This document shows, piece after piece, positions 25,036 through 33,626 of a stretch of 46,890 bases of DNA. The stretch's first letter is position 1. Each line of letters begins with the position of its first letter. Under the pieces are notes generated by a model. That model saw only the letters and a list, made by a program, of their open reading frames with translations. It searched no databases and was not told the origin of the DNA. Source of the DNA: Bacteroidales bacterium (GTDB lineage Bacteria > Bacteroidota > Bacteroidia > Bacteroidales > GCA-2748055); NCBI GenBank assembly GCA_029931975.1, contig JAOZQY010000004.1, forward strand, positions 62,279 through 109,168. The letters run 5' to 3'. The translations under genes were made by a program, and so were the position numbers.

Positions 25036-25092
25036 TATATATCACATATATATGGTATTTGGAAAGTGAAATCTTAGACTTAAACTTCAGTT

Positions 25093-25722
25093 ATGATCAG
25101 GATAGCCATTGTTGAGGATGATGATGTGATCAGGGAAGGAATCAGGGAGTACCTGGATAGCCAGGAAAACATGATTTGTACATTTGCCAAGTCCTCGGTG
25201 GAGCTTTTCCTGGCTGTTTTGAATGAAGATACTGTTCCTGAAGTAATCCTTATGGATATCGGGCTGCCTGGAATGTCGGGTATCAGTGGAATGAAATTGA
25301 TTACCGCAAAGTATCCTGATGTCAGTGTCATCATGTTTACGGTATACAACGATTCCCACAGGATATTCGAGTCACTTTGTGCCGGTGCCTCTGGCTACTT
25401 GCTGAAGAACACCTCTTTTCCTGAGATGAAACAGGCCATTGAGATCATATACGGAGGGGGATCTATGATGTCTCCCCCCATTGCACGAAAGGTGATGGAG
25501 CACTTTCGTGCTGGCAGGAAGCGGAAGGTTTCTTCTCCTCTTACTGAAAAGGAGAAGGAGATCGTACAGGCCCTGGTGGACGGATTGAGTTACAAGATGA
25601 TTGCTGGCAGTGCTAATATTTCCATTGAAACTGTACGCTCACATATTAAGAATATCTACAAAAAGTTGCATGTTCACAGCAAGGCAGAGGTGATTAAAAA
25701 ATCTCTTAGCGGCGAGATATAG
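25093..25722 (+). CDS. NarL/FixJ-family response regulator
   Basis: A 209-residue protein. Receiver domain 1-120 with acidic residues at Glu8-Asp11, phosphoacceptor Asp55 (VILMDIGLPG) and Lys105 (GYLLKNTSFP). The C-terminal LuxR helix-turn-helix (about 145-200) has LTEKEKEIVQALVDGLSYK, then ISIETVRSHIKNIYKKLHV. It is the partner of the propeller kinase 57 bases upstream. The NarL-type output suggests direct control of promoters, perhaps of the OmpA and beta-helix genes downstream, but this is only positional inference. Confidence 0.95.
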   Translation: MIRIAIVEDDDVIREGIREYLDSQENMICTFAKSSVELFLAVLNEDTVPEVILMDIGLPGMSGISGMKLITAKYPDVSVIMFTVYNDSHRIFESLCAGASGYLLKNTSFPEMKQAIEIIYGGGSMMSPPIARKVMEHFRAGRKRKVSSPLTEKEKEIVQALVDGLSYKMIAGSANISIETVRSHIKNIYKKLHVHSKAEVIKKSLSGEI

Positions 25723-25753
25723 CTCTGGATTTCCCGGTATTTCACTTTTCGAT

Positions 25754-25771
25754 ATCCCATACTCATGGGAT
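25754..25771. promoter_or_regulatory. Inverted repeat before the OmpA-family gene
   Basis: ATCCCAT-ACTC-ATGGGAT, seven-base perfect arms, lies between the NarL regulator stop and the OmpA-family start (56 bases before the ATG). It has no T-tract, so a regulator site is more likely than a terminator. Binding by the adjacent NarL regulator is possible but unproven. Confidence 0.3.
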
Positions 25772-25826
25772 GGCCCCTGAATACACGATCCCTTAACTTG
25801 AATGAAATTTCAAAAACGGATCGATT

Positions 25827-27041
25827 ATGAAATCAAGATTTTTATCATTGGGTATCGCCCTTGTGGCTCTGGCGATAGCTCAGCCGCTTTACTCCCAGGA
25901 TAGACCGAGTGAGAAGCTTATGAAAGAGAGCAACAAGGTGATTAACAAAGGCATTGATAAGCTGTTTGGAAAGAAGAAGAAAGAGGAGCCGAAGCCGGCT
26001 CAGCAACAAGTGGAACAAGCGCAGGCTGGCCAGCAGCAGGAAGAGCTGAGTGGTCAGCAACAGCAGGCGAGTGCAGAGGAGGCCAAGCCACAACTGAAGT
26101 GGTCGAAATATGACTTTGTGCCGGGCGATCGGGTAATCTTTGAAGACAACCTGGAAGGGGAGGAGAATGGAGAGTTCCCTTCGAGGTGGGATCTGGTGAC
26201 AGGAAATGTGGAGATAGCCGAGTTTGGTGGTGAGAATGTGATTATGTTCAGGGCTGGGGCCCCGTCAATTGTTCCTTATTTTAAAGAGGTCAAAGAAGAT
26301 TACCTGCCCGATGTCTTTACGGTAGAGTTTGATCTGTATTGCAGCAGTTCTAATTTTGTACTGTACCTCTACGATAGAAAGAATCAGAAACACGGAAGTC
26401 CTACAGGGTATACTGATCTGGAAATAAATTACTACCATATGGATTTTGCAACTTCCAACAGCGATTACCCGGACAAAAAAAACCTGGCTGAAAGACGGTG
26501 GATGCATGTTTCGGTGGCTTATACCAATGGCAAGTTAAAGGCCTATATGGATGAGACCAGGCTTATCAATATTCCACGGATCGACTTTGATCCAAAAGGA
26601 ATAACACTCTTTACTTACCATGCAAGCAATGAGCAATTGTTCTATGTTAAGAATGTGAGGATTGCTGCAGGTGGAGTGAAGTATTATGACCGGGTGATGA
26701 AGGATGGTAAGATCATAGCCACTGGAATAAGGTTTGATACGGGGAAATCAAGTCTGAAACCTGAATCCATGGGGGTGATCAACGAGATTTATGAATTGAT
26801 GTATAAGAATCCTGAGCTGAAGTTCAGTGTAGAGGGACATACCGATAATGTTGGAGATGATGCTTTCAACCTGGCCCTGTCGGCCGATCGGGCAGAAACA
26901 GTAATGAGAACCCTGGTCGATATGGGAATTGCCGGAGAGCGACTAAGCTCCTTAGGTCTGGGGGAAAGTATGCCCATGGATGATAATAATTATCCCGAAG
27001 GACGGGCTAATAATCGTCGGGTAGAATTTGTGAAAATTTAG
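25827..27041 (+). CDS. OmpA-family protein with LamG-like middle domain
   Basis: A 404-residue protein. Signal peptide about 1-24 (ending QPLYSQ). A charged and Gln-rich linker (about 47-85, QAGQQQEELSGQQQQASAEE) follows, then a beta-sandwich at about 95-270 (VIFEDNLEGEENGEFPSRWD, FTVEFDLYCSSSNFVLYLYD) resembling a LamG/concanavalin-type ligand domain. The OmpA C-terminal domain begins near 290 with FDTGKSSLKPES and has VEGHTDNVGD, LSADRA and RANNRRVEF, the residues that bind diaminopimelate. It should tether to peptidoglycan in the periplasm or outer membrane. It is followed by the beta-helix gene after 35 bases. Confidence 0.9.
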   Translation: MKSRFLSLGIALVALAIAQPLYSQDRPSEKLMKESNKVINKGIDKLFGKKKKEEPKPAQQQVEQAQAGQQQEELSGQQQQASAEEAKPQLKWSKYDFVPGDRVIFEDNLEGEENGEFPSRWDLVTGNVEIAEFGGENVIMFRAGAPSIVPYFKEVKEDYLPDVFTVEFDLYCSSSNFVLYLYDRKNQKHGSPTGYTDLEINYYHMDFATSNSDYPDKKNLAERRWMHVSVAYTNGKLKAYMDETRLINIPRIDFDPKGITLFTYHASNEQLFYVKNVRIAAGGVKYYDRVMKDGKIIATGIRFDTGKSSLKPESMGVINEIYELMYKNPELKFSVEGHTDNVGDDAFNLALSADRAETVMRTLVDMGIAGERLSSLGLGESMPMDDNNYPEGRANNRRVEFVKI

Positions 27042-27076
27042 TCTGACAAAACTGAGATTATACAAAACCTAACAAT

Positions 27077-30000
27077 ATGAAATCTTTATGCTCTGATCAG
27101 CGCCATGTGTCTAAAGCCTTTATTCTTGTAAGTTTATTATTCTTTTGTTCAACAGTTTCCCGGGCACAACTCTCGGGAAACTACACCATTGGTGCAACGG
27201 GTGATTATGCAACGTTCACAGTTGCTGCGGAGGCCTTAAGCTCTCTGGGGGTCAGCGGACCAGTTACCTTCAATGTGCAGGCCGGGATCTATACTGAACA
27301 GGTGGAATTTAGAACCATTCCTGGAACAAGTTCAGATAACACGGTTACTTTCCAGTCCCTTGACCGTGATTCTTCCTCGGTCACCCTGCAATTCGAAGCA
27401 AACGCTAATGATAATAATTTTGTGATAATGCTGGATAGCGTTTCTTTTATGACCATTAGGGACATTGGTTTCAGGGCTCTTGCAGATGAGTACTATGGGC
27501 GCCTGGTGGAGATTACGGGAACATCGCATGACCTGACATTTTCCAACAATGCCTTCTTTGGGCTCACTGCCGGAGATGCATCAGGCAACAGATACATACT
27601 GAGCGCGAAAATCGGGGATTATAATCCCGTCATGTATAACATAAGCATTGATTACAACCATTTCTCTCTGGGTAGCAGGGCTATTTTTATGCAGGGGGAC
27701 AATGACAGGTATTTCACAGGTGTGGAAATTAAAGGAAATATCTTTGATGGTTCGGGCAGTGCCGGTGTCTTTCTGAATTTTGTTGCGGATCCGGTGGTTT
27801 CTTACAATACAATAGAATCCAATGCCTATGGAATCCGGGTGAATATGGATGCCTGGGGTGGAATCTATTCCCATAACCGCATTTCTGCAGCTTATATTGG
27901 CATGGAGGTACATGTTAGCGGTCAGTCTGGAGATCGGGGTGTGATCTATAACAATATGGTATTTCTGAGTGAATCGGGTTCAAAAGGCATATCCATCGAT
28001 AACTCTGTTCTGCTGGATGTTATGTACAACAGTGTCTATGTAAAAAGCAATATCGCTGAGTCCTCCGCTTTTTATGCGGCCTATGGTCCTGTTGGGGACC
28101 CGTCGGTGAACATTAGGAACAATAATTTTTCTAATGAAAACGGGGGCTACGCTGTGGAGGTTCGAACGCCCCAAGTTATTAAAAGCATGGACCATAATAA
28201 TCTTTATACTGCTGGCAACTATGTGGGCCGGTGGGAAAGCACAGATTATATCAGTCTGTCCGAGCTGCAGGAAGCCAGTGGCTTTAATGCAGCTACACTT
28301 ACCGTTTACCCACATTACCTGGGGGAAGACAATCTCCATACGGTGGCACCATGGCTGAATGGGAAGGGAGTCCCGGTGACGGGTATTGAGGTGGACTTTG
28401 ATGGGGAGTTGCGGGATGCTGCAAGCCCGGATATCGGAGCCGATGAGTTCACACCTGATCCTTTAAGCATCATTCCCATGAACGGGATTTACACAGTGGG
28501 TAGCAGCGGGGATTATGGAACTATTGGCCTGGCCTTTGAAGATGCACTGTTGAGAGGCACAGAGGGAGGAATAACTTTTGTTCTCCTGGAGGAAAGCTTC
28601 AACGAGCAGGTGCTTATCAGAAGCATACCCGGATCTGGGATGAACAAACGGATCATACTGGAATCGCAGACAGGAGATCCCGCAAATACAGTAATACATT
28701 TTGCTGCAGATGACTTTGATGCTAACTATGTTATTCAGCTGCATGGGGCAGATTTTCTGACCATCCGGAATTTGACCCTCAGGGCCACCGGTAGCAGCTA
28801 TGCCAGAGTGCTTGATCTCTGGCAGGGGGTCGATAGTATCGAAGTGCAGGGAAACATAGTGGAAGGATTTGATAAAACAGGGGCCATTGCGAATTTTGCG
28901 CTTATTTATTCAGGCGATTCAGATTATCACGGCAGGAGGATATGGGACAATACCCTTAGTAAGGGAACCTATGGCATATATATGCGACGCATCAATAACA
29001 ACGACTCCCATGCAGAAGGAACGGAGATCCTGGACAATATCATTGAGGAGAATGGATACTGCGGGATCTATCTTCATTATCACGTCGCTCCAGTGGTGAC
29101 CGGGAATAAAATTCAAACAAAAAGTCTTGGTATTGGGGCATATTCCTGTTCGATGGGCATGTTAATTTCAAAGAATATCATTGATGCAGAATCAAATATG
29201 GGACTTCAGCTCTCCTCTTGCGAGGCTACGGAGTCTGAAAAAGGATTGATTTTCAATAATTTCATTCATGTGGGCAGCACCGGTTCAGTGCAGGGGATCC
29301 ATATAAATAGCTCTCCCCATCTGATGATTGTTAATAACAGCGTGCATCTTAGCAATACATATGCCACTTCAAAAGCATTCTATATTTCGTCTGGCGGAAG
29401 TTCCAGCGTAAGACTGGCTAATAATATTTTTGCCAATACGGGAGGAGGATATGCCTTTTACATTACTGCTCCTTCCACCGTTCTTGCTTCAGACTTTAAT
29501 GATCTTTATACTACCGGGGGAACGCTGGCATACTGGGGAGCGGATATGGCGGATCTGGATGCCCTGAGGATATCCGGAAGTATGGAGGAAAGTTCTATTT
29601 CTGCTGATCCGGAGTTTGTGAGTGCTACAGACCTGCATACCATGGCAGTGGTATTGGATAGTGCAGGTTTATCCATAGCAGCAATACCGGATGATATTGA
29701 CGGGGATATGCGTGATCCTGCATTCCCCGATATTGGGGCAGATGAATTTAATATTCTCACAAACAGCCCTCCTGTGGCGGTTAATGATACAGTGGATGTT
29801 TACGGGTCGACAGTATTTTTCCCCTTGCTAAATGATGAAGATCCGGATGGGGATCTTATCGTCATCGTTGAGATAGGCGTTCCTGAACAGGGGCTTCCTG
29901 GTATTTTGCAGGGAGATACCAGTATTCAGTACTTCCCTGCCGATTTTGTAATTAACAAGGATACGCTTATGTATGTGATTGAGGATGTGTATGGGGCCAG

Positions 30001-30316
30001 GGATACGGCTTACATATTTATCACCCTTCACGAGCAGACAGGTCTTACAGAAGGGCAGGCAGGAGAAAATCAGGTTCGTCTCTACCCGGTTCCTGCAGGA
30101 GAATATTTGACTGTTGATTTAAGTGCTATGAATCCTGATGCGATCACAGGAGTTAAGATATATGATATATTAGGCAGGGAGGTTTCCTGGGAGGAACAGA
30201 TCCCTAACGGGGGTGGAATATTCCAACTGGATCTTGGTAAATTGTCCCCGGGGAATTATTTCCTGCTTATTTTCCATGATGATGTTCCTATCCGGAAACA
30301 ATTTATAAGGTTTTAG
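27077..30316 (+). CDS. Duplicated beta-helix surface protein with T9SS domain
   Basis: A 1079-residue protein. Signal peptide about 1-30 (ending VSRAQ). Two homologous halves each begin GxYTxGxxGDYxTxxxAxEA and end in a DxDGxxRDxxxPDIGADEF motif, at about 33-460 and 474-895. Each is a right-handed parallel beta-helix of NosD/pectate-lyase type, with runs of short repeats such as NGYCGIYLHYHV. An Ig-like domain follows (PPVAVNDTVDVYGSTVFFPL, about 900-985) and a T9SS sorting domain (VRLYPVPAGEYLTVDLS ... GNYFLLIFHDDVPIRKQFIR) ends it. No obvious catalytic residues are visible. Binding or modification of surface polysaccharide is likely but unproven. Confidence 0.9.
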   Translation: MKSLCSDQRHVSKAFILVSLLFFCSTVSRAQLSGNYTIGATGDYATFTVAAEALSSLGVSGPVTFNVQAGIYTEQVEFRTIPGTSSDNTVTFQSLDRDSSSVTLQFEANANDNNFVIMLDSVSFMTIRDIGFRALADEYYGRLVEITGTSHDLTFSNNAFFGLTAGDASGNRYILSAKIGDYNPVMYNISIDYNHFSLGSRAIFMQGDNDRYFTGVEIKGNIFDGSGSAGVFLNFVADPVVSYNTIESNAYGIRVNMDAWGGIYSHNRISAAYIGMEVHVSGQSGDRGVIYNNMVFLSESGSKGISIDNSVLLDVMYNSVYVKSNIAESSAFYAAYGPVGDPSVNIRNNNFSNENGGYAVEVRTPQVIKSMDHNNLYTAGNYVGRWESTDYISLSELQEASGFNAATLTVYPHYLGEDNLHTVAPWLNGKGVPVTGIEVDFDGELRDAASPDIGADEFTPDPLSIIPMNGIYTVGSSGDYGTIGLAFEDALLRGTEGGITFVLLEESFNEQVLIRSIPGSGMNKRIILESQTGDPANTVIHFAADDFDANYVIQLHGADFLTIRNLTLRATGSSYARVLDLWQGVDSIEVQGNIVEGFDKTGAIANFALIYSGDSDYHGRRIWDNTLSKGTYGIYMRRINNNDSHAEGTEILDNIIEENGYCGIYLHYHVAPVVTGNKIQTKSLGIGAYSCSMGMLISKNIIDAESNMGLQLSSCEATESEKGLIFNNFIHVGSTGSVQGIHINSSPHLMIVNNSVHLSNTYATSKAFYISSGGSSSVRLANNIFANTGGGYAFYITAPSTVLASDFNDLYTTGGTLAYWGADMADLDALRISGSMEESSISADPEFVSATDLHTMAVVLDSAGLSIAAIPDDIDGDMRDPAFPDIGADEFNILTNSPPVAVNDTVDVYGSTVFFPLLNDEDPDGDLIVIVEIGVPEQGLPGILQGDTSIQYFPADFVINKDTLMYVIEDVYGARDTAYIFITLHEQTGLTEGQAGENQVRLYPVPAGEYLTVDLSAMNPDAITGVKIYDILGREVSWEEQIPNGGGIFQLDLGKLSPGNYFLLIFHDDVPIRKQFIRF

Positions 30317-30336
30317 GTAGATCCGTACCTGGAATG

Positions 30337-30377
30337 AAATGGTGCTGCAGCTTCTATACGGCAAGGCAGCACCATTT
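30337..30377 (+). terminator. Terminator of the beta-helix gene
   Basis: Twelve-base perfect arms AAATGGTGCTGC (30337-30348) and GCAGCACCATTT (30366-30377) surround a 17-base loop, followed by CTGTTTATTTC. It lies 20 bases after the stop, between convergent genes, and may also serve the DUF1080 gene on the other strand. Confidence 0.8.
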
Positions 30378-30408
30378 CTGTTTATTTCAGATTTCTTTTG
30401 GGTGGCTT

Positions 30409-31011
30409 CTATTTAATCTCTGTGATGTTGAGGTTTCTCCACTGAACCTTTATGCCGCCGCCGGAGTGGATCTGAAGGGCAATCTTTCCACTGGCCTTCC
30501 CGATCTTTTCATCTTCGAAGGAGATCATCTGATGGCCGTTCAGAAAGGTCTCGACCTTATCACCCACTGCCACAACTTTCATCGTGTTCCAATCGCCGAA
30601 TTTAAGGTATTTGTCCAGTTCAGGGTCGGGTTGGATAAGCCAGCCTCTTCCATAGGATTCATAGATTCCACCGGTATTGTGTCCCGGAGGTGCCACTTCA
30701 GCCTGCCAGCCTGCGATTTTGGTTCCCTCAATAGAACAACGAAAGAAGACACCGCTGTTTCCGTCAGCACCTTGCTTGAATTCCAGGTTTAGTTCAAAAT
30801 CTGTATATTCTTTATCGGTTCCCAGGTAACCGTATTCCTTATCGGGACCGCTTTCACACACCAGGAGTCCGTCTTCCACATACCACTTTTCAGTTCCGTA
30901 GATGGTCCAGCCGGTGAGGTCCTTTCCGTTGAAAAGAGATTCTGATTGAGCCAGGATGATGCCCTGAAAGCAAAAAAGCAACAGGGTTGATAGGATGGAT
31001 AGTTTTTTCAT
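30409..31011 (-). CDS. DUF1080 (3-keto-disaccharide hydrolase-like) exported protein
   Basis: A 200-residue protein with signal peptide (MKKLSILSTLLLFCFQGIILAQ). The family pattern is clear: SLFNGKDLTGWTIYGTEKWY, then DGLLVCESGPDKEYGYLGTD, FELNLEFKQGADGNSGVFFR and NTGGIYESYGRGWL, in a beta-jelly-roll. The domain is also named 3-keto-disaccharide hydrolase, and some members cleave 3-keto-glycosides. It is one domain long with nothing fused, so it could bind or cleave a glycan in the periplasm. It lies downstream of the decayed M28 peptidase gene with a 49-base gap, and its product should be intact. Confidence 0.85.
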   Translation of the reverse strand: MKKLSILSTLLLFCFQGIILAQSESLFNGKDLTGWTIYGTEKWYVEDGLLVCESGPDKEYGYLGTDKEYTDFELNLEFKQGADGNSGVFFRCSIEGTKIAGWQAEVAPPGHNTGGIYESYGRGWLIQPDPELDKYLKFGDWNTMKVVAVGDKVETFLNGHQMISFEDEKIGKASGKIALQIHSGGGIKVQWRNLNITEIK

Positions 31012-31060
31012 GTAGAGTTGGTTTTATTTGCTTACAAGGTACAATTCTTGCTTGAATTAT

Positions 31061-32311
31061 CTATTCAAGGGTAGGAAAGGAGAGATTGCTTTTCATCTGT
31101 GGAGGTGCATCCATTTGCATGATGTGATCGATTAACAGCAGGGCAAATTTGATGGTCTGCTTCATTCCCTCCAGTTCCCAGTTTGGATTAAATTCATCCT
31201 TTACGGTATGGTAATCTTTCCCCCAGACCGGGGTGGATTCAAAGTTAATATTGGCAATGATATTACTTCGATCGCCGTTCTGAGCATAATACTTTGATCC
31301 CAGCAATCCGGACTCCTCGGCATTGCATGCCAGTAAGGTAACTGAGTAGGGGAGCTCCTCCTGAAACTCTTTCAGTATTTTGGCTACCACCATCATAGCA
31401 CCTACTGCGGTCCCGTCATCAATGGCACCATTATAAATCTGATCGCCCTCCTTACCGGGGTCCATACCCAGGTGGTCGATGTGGGCACTCAGTACGATGT
31501 GCTTCTTTGACTTCCCCGGAATTTCGGCCACCACATTGCGGTTGCTTACTTCCCTGAAGGAGTTTTTTCCCTTAATGCTTATTCGAATGTCTGGATCGAC
31601 CGGCTGAAAATCGGCTGATGATGATGATGAATAGAGCTTTTCCAGATCAATCCCCTTTTCATTAAACATCTTTCGTACACTGCTCTCTTTGATCCATCCT
31701 CTGAACTTCATGTTGTTCTCCAGGTCGGAGCCGATGAAAAGTTCTTCGCCGCTCCAGGAGTTCTTCACCACGTTCCAGTCGTAACCGGCGCTTTCATCGG
31801 TATGGATCAGCAGGATCCCCGCGGCTCCCCGACGAGCTGCCTCCTCGATATGACATGTCCACCGTCCATAATAGGTGAGGGTGCTTCCTTCAAAGATATC
31901 CGGGTTGACCAGTCCGGGATCATTGACCCGGGTAATCACAATCTTATCCTTCACATCCACATCCTTATAATCGTCCCATTCCCACATGGCTGCCTTTACT
32001 CCAAATCCCACAAAAACGGCATCTGCTTCAAAATTGATCTCCTCCTGATAAAGGGCTGGAAATAGGAGTTCCCCAGCCCCGGATCCAGGTCCATAAACTT
32101 ATACAAGCCCTGCATCGTCACTTCAGCCAGCTCACCTCCCCGGGTACCCGGAGCGCGTCCCTCAAACAGCGTTCCCCAGCAATTCACTTACGCTCTCCAT
32201 ATCGGCCCTGGAGACGCGTTCAATGCGCTCCTCAAGAGTCTCCTGTTTTATCGTTGTACAACTGCCAATTAGCAGGCTTGCCATTATTAGCAAAAAGGTG
32301 CTATGTTTCAT
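31061..32311 (-). pseudogene. Decayed M28-family peptidase lipoprotein
   Basis: The intact-looking part (31061-32011) has a protease-associated domain and M28 motifs: VLSAHIDHLGM, NGAIDDGTAVGAM, NAEESGLLGS and DYHTVKDEF. The true start lies upstream at 32311 (MKHSTFLLIMASLLIGSCTT, lipobox with Cys18). That frame runs 49 residues to GNAV and meets a stop at 32162-32164. One base later the next frame continues FEGRAPGTRGGELAEVTMQG to about 32057, where a second shift restores EEINFEADAVFVGFGVKAA. In addition NINFESTPVWG is joined directly to KDYHTVKDEF. In typical relatives the intervening stretch of roughly 80-110 residues carries further catalytic loop residues, so an internal deletion is likely. 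Three lesions make an active product unlikely, unless sequencing errors caused the shifts. Confidence 0.8.
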
Positions 32312-32321
32312 GCGTTCTCTC

Positions 32322-32432
32322 TTAAATTTGTTCTTTCAGGGAATCGATGGCCGTCAGTTGGCATACCATGGATTCATTGCTACAGGCCCACTGAATGAGC
32401 CCGGGCAGGAAGTATCTGGAGTAAAATCTCAT
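32322..32432 (-). CDS. Possible small ORF upstream of the M28 gene
   Basis: A 36-codon frame (MRFYSRYFLPGLIQWACSNE ..., ending SLKEQI) that stops 10 bases before the M28 start codon. It reads like folded protein (two Cys, amphipathic end), but I recognise no family and see no promoter. It could be the C-terminal remnant of a lost gene, a short leader peptide, or chance. Confidence 0.25.
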   Translation of the reverse strand: MRFYSRYFLPGLIQWACSNESMVCQLTAIDSLKEQI

Positions 32433-32567
32433 GTATGGGGTTAAAAGTACTAAAACTCATGGCCTAAAACGCAAGCTATTCTATTTCTCTCTTGCTCCCT
32501 CATGGCAAATTGCTATTTTTACAAAGCCATTCTGATATGCGTAAGTATTTTGGCTAGACCACTTGAG

Positions 32568-33581
32568 ATGATCACAGTTGCAATCACCTGTTATAACGAA
32601 GAGAACTACATTGAACGCTGTCTGCGTAGCGTACTGGCTTTTGAAAAGCCGGAAGGAGTAGATATTGAGATTTTGGTGGTAGATGGACTGTCTGAAGATA
32701 ATACACGCTCCATTATACAATCTGTTCAGAAGGAATTTGCAGAGATCTCCCTGATAGATAATCCTCAGCGTTACCAGGTACATGGGATAAACCTTGCCAT
32801 TGACAGAGCCAGGGGGGAATACATGGCATGGCTGGGTGCTCATGCGGTCTATCCGGCTGATTATCTAAGCGTATTGTATCAAACATCCCTGAGGACCAAT
32901 GCTGAAAACGTAGGAGGAATCCTTACAACTTTACCAGGTTCATCCTCCTATTCGGGTCACCTGGTACAGGCTATTTCAACTCACAGATTTGGTGTTGGTG
33001 ATTCAGGTTTCAGAGTAGGACACAGAAAGGAAGGATACACTGATACAGTCCCGTTCGGATTTTATAAACTGAAAGTATTCAAAGAGATCGGTAAATTTGA
33101 TGAAAGATTGATTCGGTGTCAGGATTATGAGCTAAACAAGCGGATCGGCAAGAATGGAGGAAAGATTCTTGTCAATCCGGATGTTCGGGTCGCCTACTAC
33201 AGTCAACCCAGCATGGGGAAATTTTTAAAGAAGCAAATTCTCATACAGGGCCCCTATAATCCTTATGCCTGGTACATAGCGCCCCATGCATTCAATATCC
33301 GACATGCAATATCAAGTGTGTTTGTAGCTTCGCTGATCGTTGGCATACTCCTTTCATTTTTTTTCGTGTGGGCCAGAATTGTATTATTCAGTGTCCTGGG
33401 GCTCTATTTTTTACTGGCACTTATTTCTTCTGTGCAACAAGCGATCCGATTTAAAAGGCCAGCTGATATACTAGTATTACCCTTTGGCTTTCTGGCATTC
33501 CATATATCTCATGGACTTGGCGTTTTAGTAGGTGTATTTAGACTATTGTTGGGTACTGCGCCGATCCAGAAGGTAAAATGA
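32568..33581 (+). CDS. GT2 glycosyltransferase, ExoA-like, with membrane C-terminus
   Basis: I use the start at 32568 (MITVAITCYNEENYIERCL, 337 residues) because it begins directly at the first strand of the GT-A fold. Motifs: ILVVDGLSEDNT for nucleotide-sugar binding, RYQVHGINLAIDRARGEY, MAWLGAHAVYPADYL at the metal-site region, and RCQDYELNKRI at the ED-type acceptor site. Two to three hydrophobic helices end the protein (ISSVFVASLIVGILLSFFFVW, IVLFSVLGLYFLLAL, ILVLPFGFLAFHI). This architecture fits ExoA/succinoglycan-type transferases acting at the inner membrane. It lies on the opposite strand to the rest of the cluster and converges with it. Confidence 0.9.
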   Translation: MITVAITCYNEENYIERCLRSVLAFEKPEGVDIEILVVDGLSEDNTRSIIQSVQKEFAEISLIDNPQRYQVHGINLAIDRARGEYMAWLGAHAVYPADYLSVLYQTSLRTNAENVGGILTTLPGSSSYSGHLVQAISTHRFGVGDSGFRVGHRKEGYTDTVPFGFYKLKVFKEIGKFDERLIRCQDYELNKRIGKNGGKILVNPDVRVAYYSQPSMGKFLKKQILIQGPYNPYAWYIAPHAFNIRHAISSVFVASLIVGILLSFFFVWARIVLFSVLGLYFLLALISSVQQAIRFKRPADILVLPFGFLAFHISHGLGVLVGVFRLLLGTAPIQKVK

Positions 33582-33607
33582 TATTCAAGAATTATAAAAG
33601 AGTAGTT

Positions 33608-33626
33608 TCCTAATGGTTTATTAGGA
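33608..33626. terminator. Weak hairpin between convergent glycosyltransferases
   Basis: TCCTAAT-GGTTT-ATTAGGA: seven-base arms with a five-base loop, lying 27 bases after the GT2 stop and overlapping the stop codon of the GT4 gene on the minus strand. Flanks are AT-rich but without a long T-run, so it is a weak or bidirectional terminator at best. Confidence 0.35.

Noticed and set aside
25035-25053. AT-repeat palindrome between propeller kinase and NarL genes
   Set aside because: Simple ATATAT repeat with self-complementary arms; too low in G/C for a stable hairpin and no T-run, so not called a terminator.
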